Shown: positions 22,314-33,346 of the stretch, piece by piece
Numbering within the stretch: the first letter of the stretch is position 1
Layout of the letters: every line of letters starts with the position of its first letter
From: [Phialemoniopsis] sp. UDSM-2020
Taxonomy: Eukaryota; Ascomycota; Sordariomycetes; Thyridiales; Thyridiaceae
Direction: 5' to 3'
DNA: 64,000 bases
Assembly (NCBI GenBank): GCA_018873225.1
Contig: JAEILZ010000006.1
Coordinates: 4,092,001 to 4,156,000, forward strand
Translations under genes and position numbers: made by a program
The notes under the pieces: generated by a model
Told to the model about the DNA's origin: nothing
Seen by the model: the letters and a program-made list of their open reading frames with translations, nothing else
The model's database searches: none

Positions 22314-23883
22314 ATGTCAGACAACAAGGTCACTGTGCCTCTCTCCGAGCCGCCGTGGCTCAACGGACTCCCTTCGCCCTACTATGACGAATCTCACAGG
22401 AGACTGCAGCGTGTCTGCCGTGAGTTTATCGGCGAACACCTCACGAAACATGCATTGGAGTGGGAGACCGCCGAAGAGGTCCCTGCGCATGTGTTTGGAG
22501 ATTTCGCCAAGGCCAACATGCTCTTACCCGCCCTCCCGGCGCCGCTGCCAGCAGATTGGCTGAAGCGAGTGGGCATCAAGGAGATGCCGGGTGGGATTCC
22601 CGTCGAGAAATGGGACGCCTTTCATATGATGATCTATACGGATGAGGTGCGTCTTCACCGTTGGCCAAAAGCTGTTGTAGAGGCTAACAGGGCTTTACAG
22701 ATGAGTAGAGCAGGGCTTGCCGGCCCCCCCGGCGCTATCACAACAGGCATTGCCTTTGGTGTTCCGCCCATAGTTCGATACGGCGACAAACAGCTGCAGG
22801 ATCGTTTCCTACCAGATCTGCTTCTTGGTCGGAAGCGGATATGCATTGCCATCACCGAACCCGAGTAAGTGTCCTTTGCAAGGCTGGTGGGAATCCTGAG
22901 ACTTACGTCTGAAACAGTGCAGGTTCAGACGTTGCCAACATCACGACGACTGCCCACACCAGTGACTGTGGCAAATTTTACATTGTCAATGGGACCAAGA
23001 AGTGGATCACCAACGGTGTCATGTCGGATCACGCCACCATGGCCGTCCGAACCGGAGCCGAGGACTCTGGCGCGACAGGCATATCCATGCTAGTGGTTCC
23101 TCTGAAGGGTCATGAAGGAGTGTCTACCCGCCGGCTGAAGGTGGCAGGCCAGATATCCGCCGGAACATCATTTATCGAACTCGACGACGTCAAGGTCCCC
23201 AAGGAAAACCTTATTGGCAAAGAAGGCCAGGGAATGAACTACATCATGAATAACTTCAATCATGAACGCATGTTCATCTCGATCGGAGTGACGCGCCAGG
23301 CGAGAGTGGCACTCAGTGCCGCATTCGAGTACTGTATGAAACGCGAAGCATTTGGCAAGGTACGGTGACTTACTTGTTATCACATTGATCAATGTAGCTA
23401 ACTCCAGGGGCCAAGACTCTGATGGAACAGCCAGTGGTGCGCCATCGGCTTGCCAAGTGTGCTGCCATTCTTGAATCCCAGTCCGCTTGGGTCGAGCAGT
23501 TTGTGTACCAGCTCACCCAGTTGAGCAAGCGCGACGCGGACAAAGAGCTGGGCGGCCTGACAGCGCTGTGCAAGGCCAATGCTGGTATAGTGTTGGATGA
23601 ATGTGCTCGGTGCGCTGTCTTGCTCTTCGGAGGCAACGGATACACTCGAACCGGCCAGGGCGAGATTGCCGAAAGTAAGTCATTCCCAGCTGTAAAGCCC
23701 AACAGAACAATATGACTGACTGCACGGCCTTTCTTTTCAGAAATTTATCGAGATGTCCCTGGTGCTAGGATCCCAGGCGGCAGTGAGGATGTCATGTTGG
23801 ATCTTGCCGTAAGACAGCTGGTCAAACGGTTCCAGCAGAAGACGAAGGAGTTGGATGGACAGAAGAAAGGGTCACATTTGTAG
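22314..23883 (+). CDS. Acyl-CoA dehydrogenase
   Basis: Exons are 22314-22646, 22701-22864, 22918-23359, 23416-23674 and 23741-23883, giving 446 residues. FAD/substrate motifs are TEPDAGSDV (split by intron 2), GTKKWITNG and the helix AFGKTLMEQPVVRHRLAK. The C-terminus has GNGYTRTG and IYRDVPGARIPGGSEDVMLDLAVRQ, with a Glu in the GGSED turn typical of a fungal subgroup. It should catalyse FAD-linked alpha,beta-desaturation of an acyl-CoA. No N-terminal targeting peptide is obvious and the C-terminus GSHL resembles a weak PTS1. Intron 1 (54 nt) is a multiple of three and stop-free. The gene converges on the enoyl-CoA hydratase, only 74 bp away, suggesting a shared pathway. Confidence 0.9.
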
Positions 23884-23957
23884 TGGATATCGACAGTGTA
23901 TGAATCAAGTAGTATTTTCAGGGCAATCAGTTGCCGTACACCATATGTACCGTTGCG

Positions 23958-25054
23958 TTATAACTTCTCCAAAGTCGGCTTGTGTGGTTTCTCTATGTCG
24001 ACTCTCGGCCACCACGGTACGCAATCTGGCACATCTTTCAGCACGCTGCCTTCAAATCTGGCCGGCCTCTTCTCCAAGAACGAGTCAATCCCCTCGATCT
24101 TGTCCTTCTTGTCGTACAGCTGGTACATGATCTCGGAATCGAGCAAATGCGTAGCCTCTGCCGAGCCGGGATTGCGCCACATCATCTCCTTCATGAGGTA
24201 GGTGCTGACAGAGGAAGTGTTATTGGCAACCTCTGTCGCGATCTCCAGAGCCCGCGGGACAACTTTCGCGGGGGAGTCCAGCACCTCGGCAAACAAGTCC
24301 TTAACTGCCGGCGAGTCGGCGCTCACGACAGTGCCGGTGGTCGTGAGATATCTGCCTCAGCCATTAGCGCCGAGGTAAATATGAAGGAGTAGAAGCACTC
24401 ACAATGCCTTGGAGAAGCCGATGAGGCGAGGCAGGAAGAAACTGGAGCACGCCTCCATCACCACACCACGGCGTGCGAAGACGAAGCCGACCTTGGCAGT
24501 CGCAGATGCGATGCGGATTGCCATGGGCAAGGTCATGGTCATGCCCACCTAGAATGCAGAGAATAAGTCTTCTAGTTCTATATGTGGTTCTCTGGCTTAC
24601 TTACACCGACTGCAGATCCATGGATGGCTGCAATGACTGGTTTGCGACATCTGTGGATCGCCACTGTGAGGCGACCGCCACTGTGTGAGATTGTCAGCCA
24701 AGTCCTTCTCTGCTGCCAAAAGTCACCTAGGTTTCGGACCTACCCATCTCTGTGGTCCTTGCTCCTCTCTCCTGCAGCTCTGTGAAGGCCTTCGTCTAGA
24801 TCTGCCCCGGCGCAGAACATCTTCCCTGCGCCCGTCACCACGACAACCTTGACACGGTCGTCGAGATCGAACAGGTTGATGGCATCTACCATATCATTTT
24901 CCAGTCCTTCAGTGAAGGTGTTTCGCTTGTCCGGACGATTCATCTGCAAGATCATAACCTTGGTCGCCGTTGGCTGATTGGGAGGGTGTGTCAAGATCCT
25001 GACATTCTGGAACGGTATTTCCGAGTAGGAACGTGGCACGTTGGGTCGCGACAT
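23958..25054 (-). CDS. Enoyl-CoA hydratase/isomerase family protein
   Basis: Exons on the minus strand are 25054-24744, 24680-24605, 24548-24403 and 24351-23958, giving 308 residues. The crotonase fold is clear: [22 protein letters not shown], then [20 protein letters not shown] (CoA pocket and oxyanion hole). It continues with [27 protein letters not shown], then [19 protein letters not shown], with the catalytic Glu at the usual place. It should hydrate or isomerise an enoyl-CoA, the step after the adjacent acyl-CoA dehydrogenase. The C-terminus EKL is close to, but not, a peroxisomal SKL. The substrate chain is unknown. Confidence 0.9.
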
Positions 25055-26504
25055 TGTGTTGAACGAGCTGCTGAAGAAGTTGGAGTCCCTGGATATTGTT
25101 GTCGCCGACAGCTCGGTTGAAAAGACGCTTTGAGGTTCGCCTGCTTTTCTTTTTAGAGCTGCATTCGAGGCAAAGAGGCAAGTTCAACCCCAGAATGGCG
25201 GAGCTAGGGATGGGGTCGGGAGTCCGGAAAATGACAAGCCGGTGCGCCCCACTCTTCCCGGTGAAATGCCGAGCCTGGACGAGGCTGTCGCCGAATCAAC
25301 AGAACTTGGGCAAGATCGCTTCCTCCATAAATGGCCTTGAATGTTGCCGCTCGGCGCTGGCCATTTTAAAGACGCTCCGACTCTCCCAGGTGCTTGGCTG
25401 GCCTAGCGCATTCAACACATCATCAACGCCTAGCTCACCGTATGCCACCTCCGTGGTAACCTTGATACTCGCATGACTTCTTGAGGCCCCCGCATCGAGA
25501 AAAGAGAGTGGGATGTGGACTCAATTCCACGGGAGATCCCGTAGATGTCGGGACGGCCAGAGCTGTCTGTTTGCAAACCATCACTCGCGATGCTGAGCGT
25601 GGCTGTAGCTCGGCGCCTACAATCCAGACTGCGAAGAAGGCACAGGAGGAATCTCGTCCTTACTGTGCCATGAAGGATGCACTGTAAACCTCGTGTTCCT
25701 GAAATTGTATTGAACAGAGCATGGTACGATATAATATTTTATTGATTCGCTTCATGGTTACAGCCTGCTCCTGCAGGATTCACCAGGCTGTTAGCATGGA
25801 TCCACATATCGATGGCCAGATGTTCAACAACCATGGATGAAGCGATCGGATCTCGCGTCCTTAAATCCTTAATAGAAGCCAGGCCTCGAAGGAGGCTCCC
25901 ATTTCCATCATGAGATGGCACCCAGCTAGGGCCTAGACCTTTCTCACTGGAAGCTCTGGAAGGCCGGAGAGAATACCCAACCTGAAACACAGCCTATCAA
26001 CGCCGCACACCTGCATCTTGATAAGCAAATGAGGAAGCTTCCAAGTGGGTTAGCCGACAGTCCGCCAATATTGCAACAGTGAAGTTGCAATGTCCACCGC
26101 ATTGCCACCAATGTCCGAGTCATGAAGTTGCCAAGACGCTGGAACCAATGTCTTGGATCTCCGCGTATACTGTCTAATTGATTGGTCGAAGTCCCTAGGC
26201 GAAGCCCTTGTTCCTGAACAGCGCACGCCTCTAGGGTCTGTCAAGCTGGCGGTCTAAATTAAGCTTCGATTGCCAAGGGCCCAGGCTTACTGTCCAGTAG
26301 CTGATTTTGATGGATCATGAAAGCCATGTCGTACTGTATATAAGAAAGGCGAATGTTGCGTGATGAAGAGCGTGAACAATGGGAATCATCAACACCCTCG
26401 CACCAAATACTACCGCTCATTTGGATCACCAATCTATTGTCAATCCCTTGAGAAGATTACACTACTTTATCTCGTTATCCCTCGTGCAGCAGACATCATT
26501 CATC
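25055..26504. other. 1.45-kb intergenic region with a TATA box at its right end
   Basis: I see no supported gene. The open frames at 25096-25476 (plus) and 25739-25990 (minus) have no motif, and the first overlaps the hydratase promoter. A clear TATATAAG lies at about 26337-26344, some 160 bp before the CAP gene start, and is the likely TATA box of that gene. Confidence 0.45.
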
Positions 26505-27109
26505 ATGCGTTTCGACCAGGTTCTCTCCACATTCTTGCTCCTCCTCGTCGGCCTGACTACGGCAGCTAGTCTGGCGGCGCTCGGCCCCGACCAGCAAAAG
26601 GCACTGAACATCCAAAACAAGGGACGCGCCGGGAAGAAGCTCAAGAATCTTACATGGGACCCCAAGCTTGCTTCCGAGGCCTTGGCCTACGCTAAGCAGC
26701 TGGCCAAGTCGGGCAAGTTTGAGCATTCCAAGAACCGCAACGGAGGCGAGAACCTCTACAAGCAGTCCGCTGGTGGAAACCCTCTCGAGCACGCGGCCAC
26801 CGCTTTTATGAACGAAAAGAAGAACTACCACAACGAAATCATTCCGCAAGGCAACTTCGGAAGCTATGGTCACTACAGTAAGTCCACGCCGTCTCCTACA
26901 GGCGGAACGCCAACTAACAAGTCAATCACTAGCTCAATGCATGTGGAAGACTACTACAAAAGTTGGAATGGCCGCAGTCAAAGACTCCAAAGGTGCTACC
27001 GTCGTGGTGGCCAGGTACACCCCCGCGGGCAACATGTGAGTATACAAGTCCGCAGCATTCGATAAAATGCGACTAACGGTCTATCAGTGTTGGAAAGAGA
27101 CCATACTAG
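26505..27109 (+). CDS. Secreted CAP/PR-1 (SCP/Pry-like) protein
   Basis: Exons are 26505-26877, 26933-27035 and 27088-27109, giving 165 residues. A signal peptide (RFDQVLSTFLLLLVGLTTAAS) leads the mature chain. CAP signatures follow: LTWDPKLASEALAYAKQLA, FEHSKNRNGGENLY (CAP3-like, with the His), GHYTQCMWKTTTKVGMA (CAP1, built across intron 1) and a terminal GNIVGKRPY (CAP2) that exists only when exon 3 of 22 nt is joined. Yeast Pry relatives bind and export sterols and fatty acids; plant PR-1 proteins are antimicrobial. Secretion is likely; ligand unknown. Without splicing it looks broken, but the spliced gene is intact. Confidence 0.88.
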
Positions 27110-28089
27110 AAAGCGTACATTCTCGACGAATGCACTCAACATTATGCGTCGGTGTGACGCTCATTACTGGGGTGTCATATTTCCCGTTGCTGAGGACAAT
27201 AAGGCACTGGAAAGATCGGGATGGAGTGAGGGAAGAAAGTGTTTGCAACTTTGATGAAGATAACGCCTGATGCCTGACTGGAATTTGTTTACGACAGATC
27301 TGTGTGATGGATGACAAGACGCCTTTTGTACTCAACTTGCTTGAAAACCTGAGAAGCGATAGATATGACATTCTTTTGGAGATGCGCGAAATGGAAATAC
27401 TTGGTAGCCTCAGACGTTTCAGTCACGAATCTCCTCGACTTCACAGCGAACAGCGAGTCCTTTACAGGCGGAAAAACAGCGGGATGCTTCCCTATGTTTT
27501 CCGTAGTAGACCGCTTTAGTGGCATTGTGCAATTGAGCCACACCTTGACCGAACGAAAGAGGGTAGATCAATAGCTGCAGAATAGGCGTCAAGGGTGCAA
27601 GGGAGATGGGTAGTGATGTCATTCTCAATCCGAAACGAGATAGAGGGAGATATGACTTGCCGAGAACATTAGTTGAGCTGCACTGGGCTTCAACTAGCGC
27701 CGCTGACTTCCTTTCCCAACAGGCACATCAAAGTTTGGGCTAATGCGGACCGTGGGAGCTAACGCGGCACCTGGATGTGTCCGTCGCCGATGTTTACGGA
27801 ACGTGGAGGGTGATGATTACCCCACAGACGTGATCGTGACGAGGATTGAGCACACCTGCGGTACCATCAAATCGGGAATGCGTTTCTCCCTTCAAATGGG
27901 CTTGCGGGTACTGGTTCCGCCGAGTCAGCCCAGTCCCAGGTGTGTGTATGTGTGTGTCGTGAGGCGGTGATTAGTGGCGAACCATCCATTTCCTCTGCTG
28001 AATTGATCTGTTCGGCTTGAAAGATCATCTTCTTTCTTCCTTCACCTCGACCTAAGTGTTCGTTCGACCAGCGCCTTTTGGCCACTGCT
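27110..28089. other. 980-bp intergenic region with a short GT microsatellite
   Basis: No gene is supported between the CAP gene and the rhodopsin-like gene. A short GT-rich run at about 27939-27957 (TGTGTGTATGTGTGTG) is a small microsatellite upstream of the rhodopsin-like gene. The open frames here have no motif. Confidence 0.35.
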
Positions 28090-29507
28090 ATGGCACTCGA
28101 TGCTGACTCAACGACAATACAACCAGCAGGCCTTGGACTGACGCTTCTCATCGTCACGTTGATTTTCCCCTTACCCGTAGCGATAGTTGTTGCCTTGAGA
28201 TGCTGGGTCCGAATACCTCACAAGATCTTCGGCGTCGATGACGCATTGATGTTGGTTGGATGGGTGAGCACGTTTCCACTTCTTCATTGTCCTGTCTCCC
28301 ATATCATGAGTCCATATCCTGAGGCGGATAGCATTATCTTCCTCAGCACCATATTAACATGGTAGGCTCAGATGCTTTACATGGCGGTTACCGGCCTCGT
28401 CGCCCGGAGCACATTCTCCGGTCTCGGCACAAAGGATAGCGATCTGAACGCCGTTCTCCAGAACGACGGTCGAAAGGTGAGCAAGACTCAATCATGGATT
28501 TCAGTCCTGGGCTGGCTGCCCGGCTGACATACTTCTCTTGTGGACAGTACCTGTGGTTCTTCCAAGTGACTTATTGTTGCTCCCTCCTCTTCATCAAAGG
28601 ATCCATCTGCTTTACCCTCCTACGGATCGCTGTCGTCCGAACCTACCGCGTCATCATATGGGTGACATTGATATTTGCGACCCTTTCTACTCTCGTCGTC
28701 ATCATCGGGCTCTTCGTCATTTGTCGACCAATATCCACGGCCTGGGGCCATCCGGGAACATGCGCTCCGACCGTCGTCATTGCTAGCCTTGGCTACCTCG
28801 TATCTACCGGCGCTGTGGTAACTGACTGGACGTGTGCAATATTGCCTGGATTTATGCTTTACAAGGCAAACATGAGGAGGGCGAGCAAGATATCAGTCAC
28901 CATCATTCTGGGACTAGGTGTATTGTAGGCTTCATCCTTGGACCCATTCTTCAGTCCAGATGCTCACAACTCCAGCGCGTCCGTTGCTACAATCATCAGG
29001 TTTCCTTACGTCAAGTACTACACTCGAACGGATGACTATCTTTGTAAGTACTACACTGGCATCTTTTTCACGTTTGGACCTGACCTGAGCCTCTCAGATC
29101 ATTGTGCCAACATCATGCTGTGGTCCATCGTCGAGTCGGGCATCGGAATTACTGCCTGCTCGCTCCCTGCACTCAAGCGCTGGCTCCAGCGATATTTCCA
29201 GTTCGACTCCTCCGCCGATGACAAACGCCCGGCGCAAGGGTTTCCATACGCAGGTTCGAACAGAGCAACCATCACCACCAACATGACAATAGGCTCACGG
29301 CCTTCGCGCATGCCTGCAGCTCCAGCCGAAGGTGGAGATTGGGACGGCCTCAGCGACGTTGAGTTGGGTCAGCAGATTCATGTCAAGGTCGATCTGGAGA
29401 GGCAATCAACAGACCGGCCTACAACATCTCATTGGTCCCGTGGTTCAGCAGAGGAACTGTTCGCGAGATTCTCCCCAACTCGACCGCATGAAACCCACGC
29501 TCCATGA
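28090..29507 (+). CDS. Fungal rhodopsin-family (PTH11-like) seven-TM membrane protein
   Basis: Exons are 28090-28263, 28366-28476, 28548-28924, 28976-29043 and 29098-29507, giving 379 residues. Hydrophobic segments run from LGLTLLIVTLIFPLPVAIVV onward, with the family marks VDDALMLVGW, LWFFQVTYCCSLLFIKGSICFTLLRI, RVIIWVTLIFATLSTLVVIIGLFVICRPI and LWSIVESGIGITACSLPALK. The hydrophilic C-terminal tail (about 110 residues) is probably cytosolic. There is no CFEM domain. Related proteins include PTH11-type receptors used in surface sensing, but most members have no known ligand. Intron 3 (28925-28975) was chosen because it alone yields GVFASVATIIRFPYVKYY. Intron 4 (54 nt) is in frame and stop-free. 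Confidence 0.82.
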
Positions 29508-29614
29508 CTAGAGAGCGTCCCAAAGGTGCTCGAGACAGTACGGCATATGATAGACAAGGCTCAATAATCATAATATGACCCATTCATACCCTCTCTCCCC
29601 TTTTTGATACAATC

Positions 29615-31507
29615 TCAAGGGGGAAGTCCCTCCCGAGGCAGAGGATGCACTGTGAGCTCGCCCAACAAGGCATCGATACTTTGCTGGTCAAAGTCGACCC
29701 CGTAGAGATAATCCATCGGGTGATCAGAGTAACTCGAAAAGTCTATACCATCGGGCATCCCGAGATAGTTTGACTCTTGGTCTTGAGGTCGAGAGGCTGA
29801 TGCTACGATCTCATCGAACACATCTCGGAATGCCTTCCCAGTAGAGTACCTCTCTACCATTCCCCAGAGAACTGTCGCGCATGTACTCGAGCCTGCTCTC
29901 ATCTTGTCTTTGCTGACTCCATCGAGTGCGTCACTTTGGAGATTCTTCATACAATAGACCAATGCTATGCCAGCTCGAAACAGGTTGTGGCAAGTTCGCC
30001 AGTAGAACCTTAGTTTGCCGCTCTTAAAGAGCGCCTTGTAGCAGTCGATGCTAAAGAGGCAGTGTGTGGCTAATGTCGTCAACTCCTCTTCAAATAGTGT
30101 GGGAAGATGCCGCGATGGCGAGAACAGGATAACGAAAGCGTTAGAAAGCATGCCGTCGAGGATCTCCTCGGGCGCTAAACGTGTTGATGCTGACCGTAAG
30201 GGTCGGCTCGCAGCCCACTGCAGTAATCTGATCTCCATGCTCTTGCGCCACGCGCGTAGGTCAAGTATCGCTCCATTGATTGGCTGTTTCTGGTGTAGGG
30301 TTTGGTAGATCTCGGATTCGAGTTGCCGGTATAAAAGCAGGTGGTGCGCGATGAGCCCACGTTCATCGGCAATGTCGGGGTAGGAGAGCGTCGTCTCAAT
30401 GGACTCGTCACTCAAGGAGAATGGGCGATGAAGAACCATAGCCAAAGCTCGATCGAATGAGTATGTCGCCCAGAACAGACGCTTTCTTCGAGTAGCGTCA
30501 GGTTGCGACTCCGTTGTCGCCTGATCCGCGTGAAGCCCGAGGCCAACGGCAAGACGCATTGCTAGACCAATGCAGTGCCATGCAACAGGGAGGTTGGATG
30601 CAAGCGTGGTGAATTGGATGATCAGCAAAAGCCGCTCAAGGTGGTCCAGGTCATGCTTTTGTTGTCGCGCTAGATCTTCGGCGAAGAAGCGCATAGCCGA
30701 CGAGAAGTATGCTTCGGCAACTGGTGGTGAGGATGTGGAGCCTTCATTGACTAAGCATATTGCGATGGCAAAGACCATGAGAGCCTGAAAATTCATTCTA
30801 GGCCCTTGAGACTGTGCTGGACTTGAGTTTGAATACACCTCCTCAAGGGAGGTATAGAACGAATCCTGGGAAAGAATTGGGATGGAACAGTCAGAGTGTT
30901 CAAAATATGCCGTTGCAAGATCAACAGCATCAGTGTGAGACGGAAGAGAAACGTTGGACTCAAAGGGGAGCTTGTCCACCAGGCTCTGATAGCGTTGATT
31001 GCGAGACTCTTGAGCCGGAGCCGCTTCGAAGCTCTCTAGATCTGGCAGCAGTAGCTTCAGCATTGGAAGCTGGCCTGGAATGCTCAAACGTGGTTCGAAC
31101 ATAGCGGATTGCCTAGCGTTGTGTGAAGACTGTTCTGCTTGGGAGGTGTGGCCCTTGGAACTGGCTGGTGAAGCGGCGCTGCCGTCGTCACGGATGCCAT
31201 GAGACGCGAGAAGTGTCTCCAGATGGGCTACCCTGTCTTCCAGACTCCGTATGTAGCTGAAGATGGGATCTACTATCAGTGACTTGTCCAGCATCTGGAT
31301 CACCAAAGGGCTGGATAGGACAGACCTTCTGGGCACAATCCGCCCATCCACATCGGTCGACACGCACTCAACCCCGGCCTTGTCGCAACTGGAGCAAGCG
31401 GGCACATTCTGATCGCAGCGCTGCTTGCGCGACTTGCATCTGACACAGGCCGTCACATTTGCTCGTCGCACGTTTGACCTGCGTCGAGGATGCAGGGACT
31501 GGCTCAT
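29615..31507 (-). CDS. Zn2Cys6 transcription factor with Fungal_trans domain
   Basis: Exons on the minus strand are 31507-31326 and 31256-29615, giving 607 residues. The zinc cluster begins CVRCKSRKQRC near residue 21 and ends VECV (C-x2-C-x6-C-x5-C-x2-C-x6-C). The 69-nt intron (31257-31325) is a multiple of three without stops; removing it joins VPR to SYIRSLEDRVAHLETLL, a linker and coiled coil. The central domain has AYFSSAMRFFAEDLARQ, WHCIGLAMRLAVGLGLHAD and RRKRLFWATYSFDRALAMVLHRPF. It is a nuclear regulator. It lies 495 bp upstream of the sulfatase stop codon and could control the sulfatase/transporter pair (inference). Confidence 0.88.
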   Translation of the reverse strand: MSQSLHPRRRSNVRRANVTACVRCKSRKQRCDQNVPACSSCDKAGVECVSTDVDGRIVPRRSVLSSPLVIQMLDKSLIVDPIFSYIRSLEDRVAHLETLLASHGIRDDGSAASPASSKGHTSQAEQSSHNARQSAMFEPRLSIPGQLPMLKLLLPDLESFEAAPAQESRNQRYQSLVDKLPFESNVSLPSHTDAVDLATAYFEHSDCSIPILSQDSFYTSLEEVYSNSSPAQSQGPRMNFQALMVFAIAICLVNEGSTSSPPVAEAYFSSAMRFFAEDLARQQKHDLDHLERLLLIIQFTTLASNLPVAWHCIGLAMRLAVGLGLHADQATTESQPDATRRKRLFWATYSFDRALAMVLHRPFSLSDESIETTLSYPDIADERGLIAHHLLLYRQLESEIYQTLHQKQPINGAILDLRAWRKSMEIRLLQWAASRPLRSASTRLAPEEILDGMLSNAFVILFSPSRHLPTLFEEELTTLATHCLFSIDCYKALFKSGKLRFYWRTCHNLFRAGIALVYCMKNLQSDALDGVSKDKMRAGSSTCATVLWGMVERYSTGKAFRDVFDEIVASASRPQDQESNYLGMPDGIDFSSYSDHPMDYLYGVDFDQQSIDALLGELTVHPLPREGLPP

Positions 31508-32002
31508 CTTGATGGCCTACGCCATTATAGGGGCGAGTGAAGATGAGTCGAGTTGGCAATCCATGGATGGAGCGGGAAGAAAGTCCGGAGAGGCGGAGTC
31601 GGTCCAAAAGCGCGGCTCAGCATGCTATCTCAGCGGCCAGTAGCGGGCCAAAACACTGAATTCCAGGCCAATAATAGGTGGAATTGCTGCTGACCCACCC
31701 GCCCCAGAGCCGCCAAATCGCGGTCCTGTATCCGCGTTTTGTACTCGCTGTTCATTACCACTTACTAGTTTGATAGTATTCTGGTTGAGAGGCGTCAAGT
31801 GGATAGACTTATCAGCTCTATTCATGCATGATACTTGGCAGCAGGGAGCAGCAAACTCAGGCACCATTGCTGCAAACCGTGGCTTTCGGAATTATCGAGT
31901 TGATTTCAATGGGTCTAATCATGCCAACAACAATGACGGATATAGGTCGCCTGTTTCTGTGGAGTAGCTGATTCCTATTGTTATTGTACTACATGCTGTA
32001 AC
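31508..32002. promoter_or_regulatory. Promoter of Zn2Cys6 regulator
   Basis: This 495-bp region lies upstream of the regulator and downstream of the sulfatase. No gene or clear motif is seen apart from an AT-rich segment near 31970-32000, which is probably the sulfatase 3' end. Confidence 0.3.
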
Positions 32003-33346
32003 TCAAAGATCTTTCAACGGATCAGGAGGTGCTGGGTCGTTTTTCAGACTCTTCAAGAACTCCGTCTTGAGCCTCAATATCGGCTGCAGCGCCCAGGTAT
32101 TGTAGGCCGCCACGTTGGTCTGTTCTTTGGGATCGCGTACGATGTTGAACAGATAAGGGGATTCCAGCCGACCCTTGGACTCGTTGACTTCTGGTTCCCA
32201 ATACATGTGATACTTCCAGTCACGCCATTTGATGGCGCGCATGTCCTCCTTGATGTAAAACGTGAAACCTTCTCGCTTGGAACCTTGCTCTGGGGCTTGG
32301 AAGAACGCGACTTGGCTGATGCCATCTATTGGGCGGTCTCCTGGCTTCTGTCCACCAGCGATCTCCAGAACCGTGGTGAAGATATCGGTTACATGCACCA
32401 TCTCGTTTGAGATGACTCCCTGTGGCGTCCGTCCTGGCCATCGGATGATGAATGGCACTCGAAGGCTACCCTCCATCGCTGTATGATAGGTGCCTTGCCA
32501 CATGCCTGCCGTCCCACGATACGGCTCGCGGAACTCGGGGCCATTGTCTGACGCGAATATGAGCACCGTGTTGTCTCGGACTTCCTTGCCCAGAGAGTCC
32601 AGATGGTCAATCAATTGCCCTACGCGGTAATCCATCTCCACCATCGAGTCGGCAAATTCGCCGTGCTTCGTCCTGCCCGCAAAGTCTTTGTGCGGGAGAG
32701 TGGGAAAGTGCAGGTGAACCAGAGGATGGTAGAGAAAGAATGGGTTGCCGGCCTTTGCTTGTCTTGACAACCAGTCTTTGGACCGGTCAACGAGCATCTC
32801 GTCGATCAGCCTCCGCTTATCCAAATCGTAGAGACAGACATTTTCGGATGCCTCGCCAGCGACGCCTTTCATGATATATGGCAACTCAGCCACTTCAGGG
32901 TCGAACCCGACCTGTGAAGTAAACTGGCTCTCATCTGTCGTCCGGGGAATACCGAACCATTCATCGAATCCTCGGTCGGAGGGGTAGCGACCAGGGATAT
33001 CGCCTAGGTGCCATTTACCGTGATGCGCGGTGGCATAACCCACGGTCTTGAGGCATTCAGGAAGCGTCTTTTCCCACGGCGTCAGGCCCTGCGGGAACCC
33101 TGCTGGCACACTCTGTCGGCAGCCCGTCCGGATCGGATGGCGGCCCGTCATCAATGCAGAGCGGGTTGGCACGCAGTCGCTCTCAACGTTGAAATTCTGC
33201 AATAGCAGACCCTCGCTGGCAAGTTTATCAATCCTAGGAGTAGGTGCACCGCGGAGTGCACCTCCTCCGTAGCAGCCCAGCTCTCCCCATCCTAGATTGT
33301 CCGCTAAGATGAGGAGGACATTGGGTTGCTGGGGGTTGGTTGACAT
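32003..33346 (-). CDS. Sulfatase (arylsulfatase family)
   Basis: This is a single exon of 447 residues. The metal site begins NVLLILADNLGWGELGCYG (the second Asp of the usual ADD is Asn17). The signature C-x-P-x-R is at 58-62 (CVPTRSALMTGRHPIRTG), with Cys58 expected to become formylglycine. GKWHLGDIPGRYPSDRGFDEWFG and LIFASDNGPE supply further conserved residues. There is no signal peptide, so it is probably cytosolic. The family hydrolyses sulfate esters, releasing sulfate. The intronless, bacterial-looking sequence could point to horizontal origin, but I cannot test that. It is divergent from an MFS carrier at 34066 with a shared promoter. Confidence 0.9.
   Translation of the reverse strand: MSTNPQQPNVLLILADNLGWGELGCYGGGALRGAPTPRIDKLASEGLLLQNFNVESDCVPTRSALMTGRHPIRTGCRQSVPAGFPQGLTPWEKTLPECLKTVGYATAHHGKWHLGDIPGRYPSDRGFDEWFGIPRTTDESQFTSQVGFDPEVAELPYIMKGVAGEASENVCLYDLDKRRLIDEMLVDRSKDWLSRQAKAGNPFFLYHPLVHLHFPTLPHKDFAGRTKHGEFADSMVEMDYRVGQLIDHLDSLGKEVRDNTVLIFASDNGPEFREPYRGTAGMWQGTYHTAMEGSLRVPFIIRWPGRTPQGVISNEMVHVTDIFTTVLEIAGGQKPGDRPIDGISQVAFFQAPEQGSKREGFTFYIKEDMRAIKWRDWKYHMYWEPEVNESKGRLESPYLFNIVRDPKEQTNVAAYNTWALQPILRLKTEFLKSLKNDPAPPDPLKDL

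Noticed and set aside
25096..25476. 126-codon plus-strand open frame upstream of the enoyl-CoA hydratase
   Set aside because: No motif, overlaps the promoter region, and composition is not gene-like.
26933..27109. Apparent frameshift or truncation in the CAP/PR-1 gene
   Set aside because: Splicing at 26878-26932 and 27036-27087 restores GHYTQCMWK and the terminal GNIVGKRPY, so the gene is intact.
28918..28959. A 42-nt intron in the rhodopsin-like gene
   Set aside because: An intron at 28925-28975 has normal length and restores the conserved GVFASVATIIR, so it is preferred.
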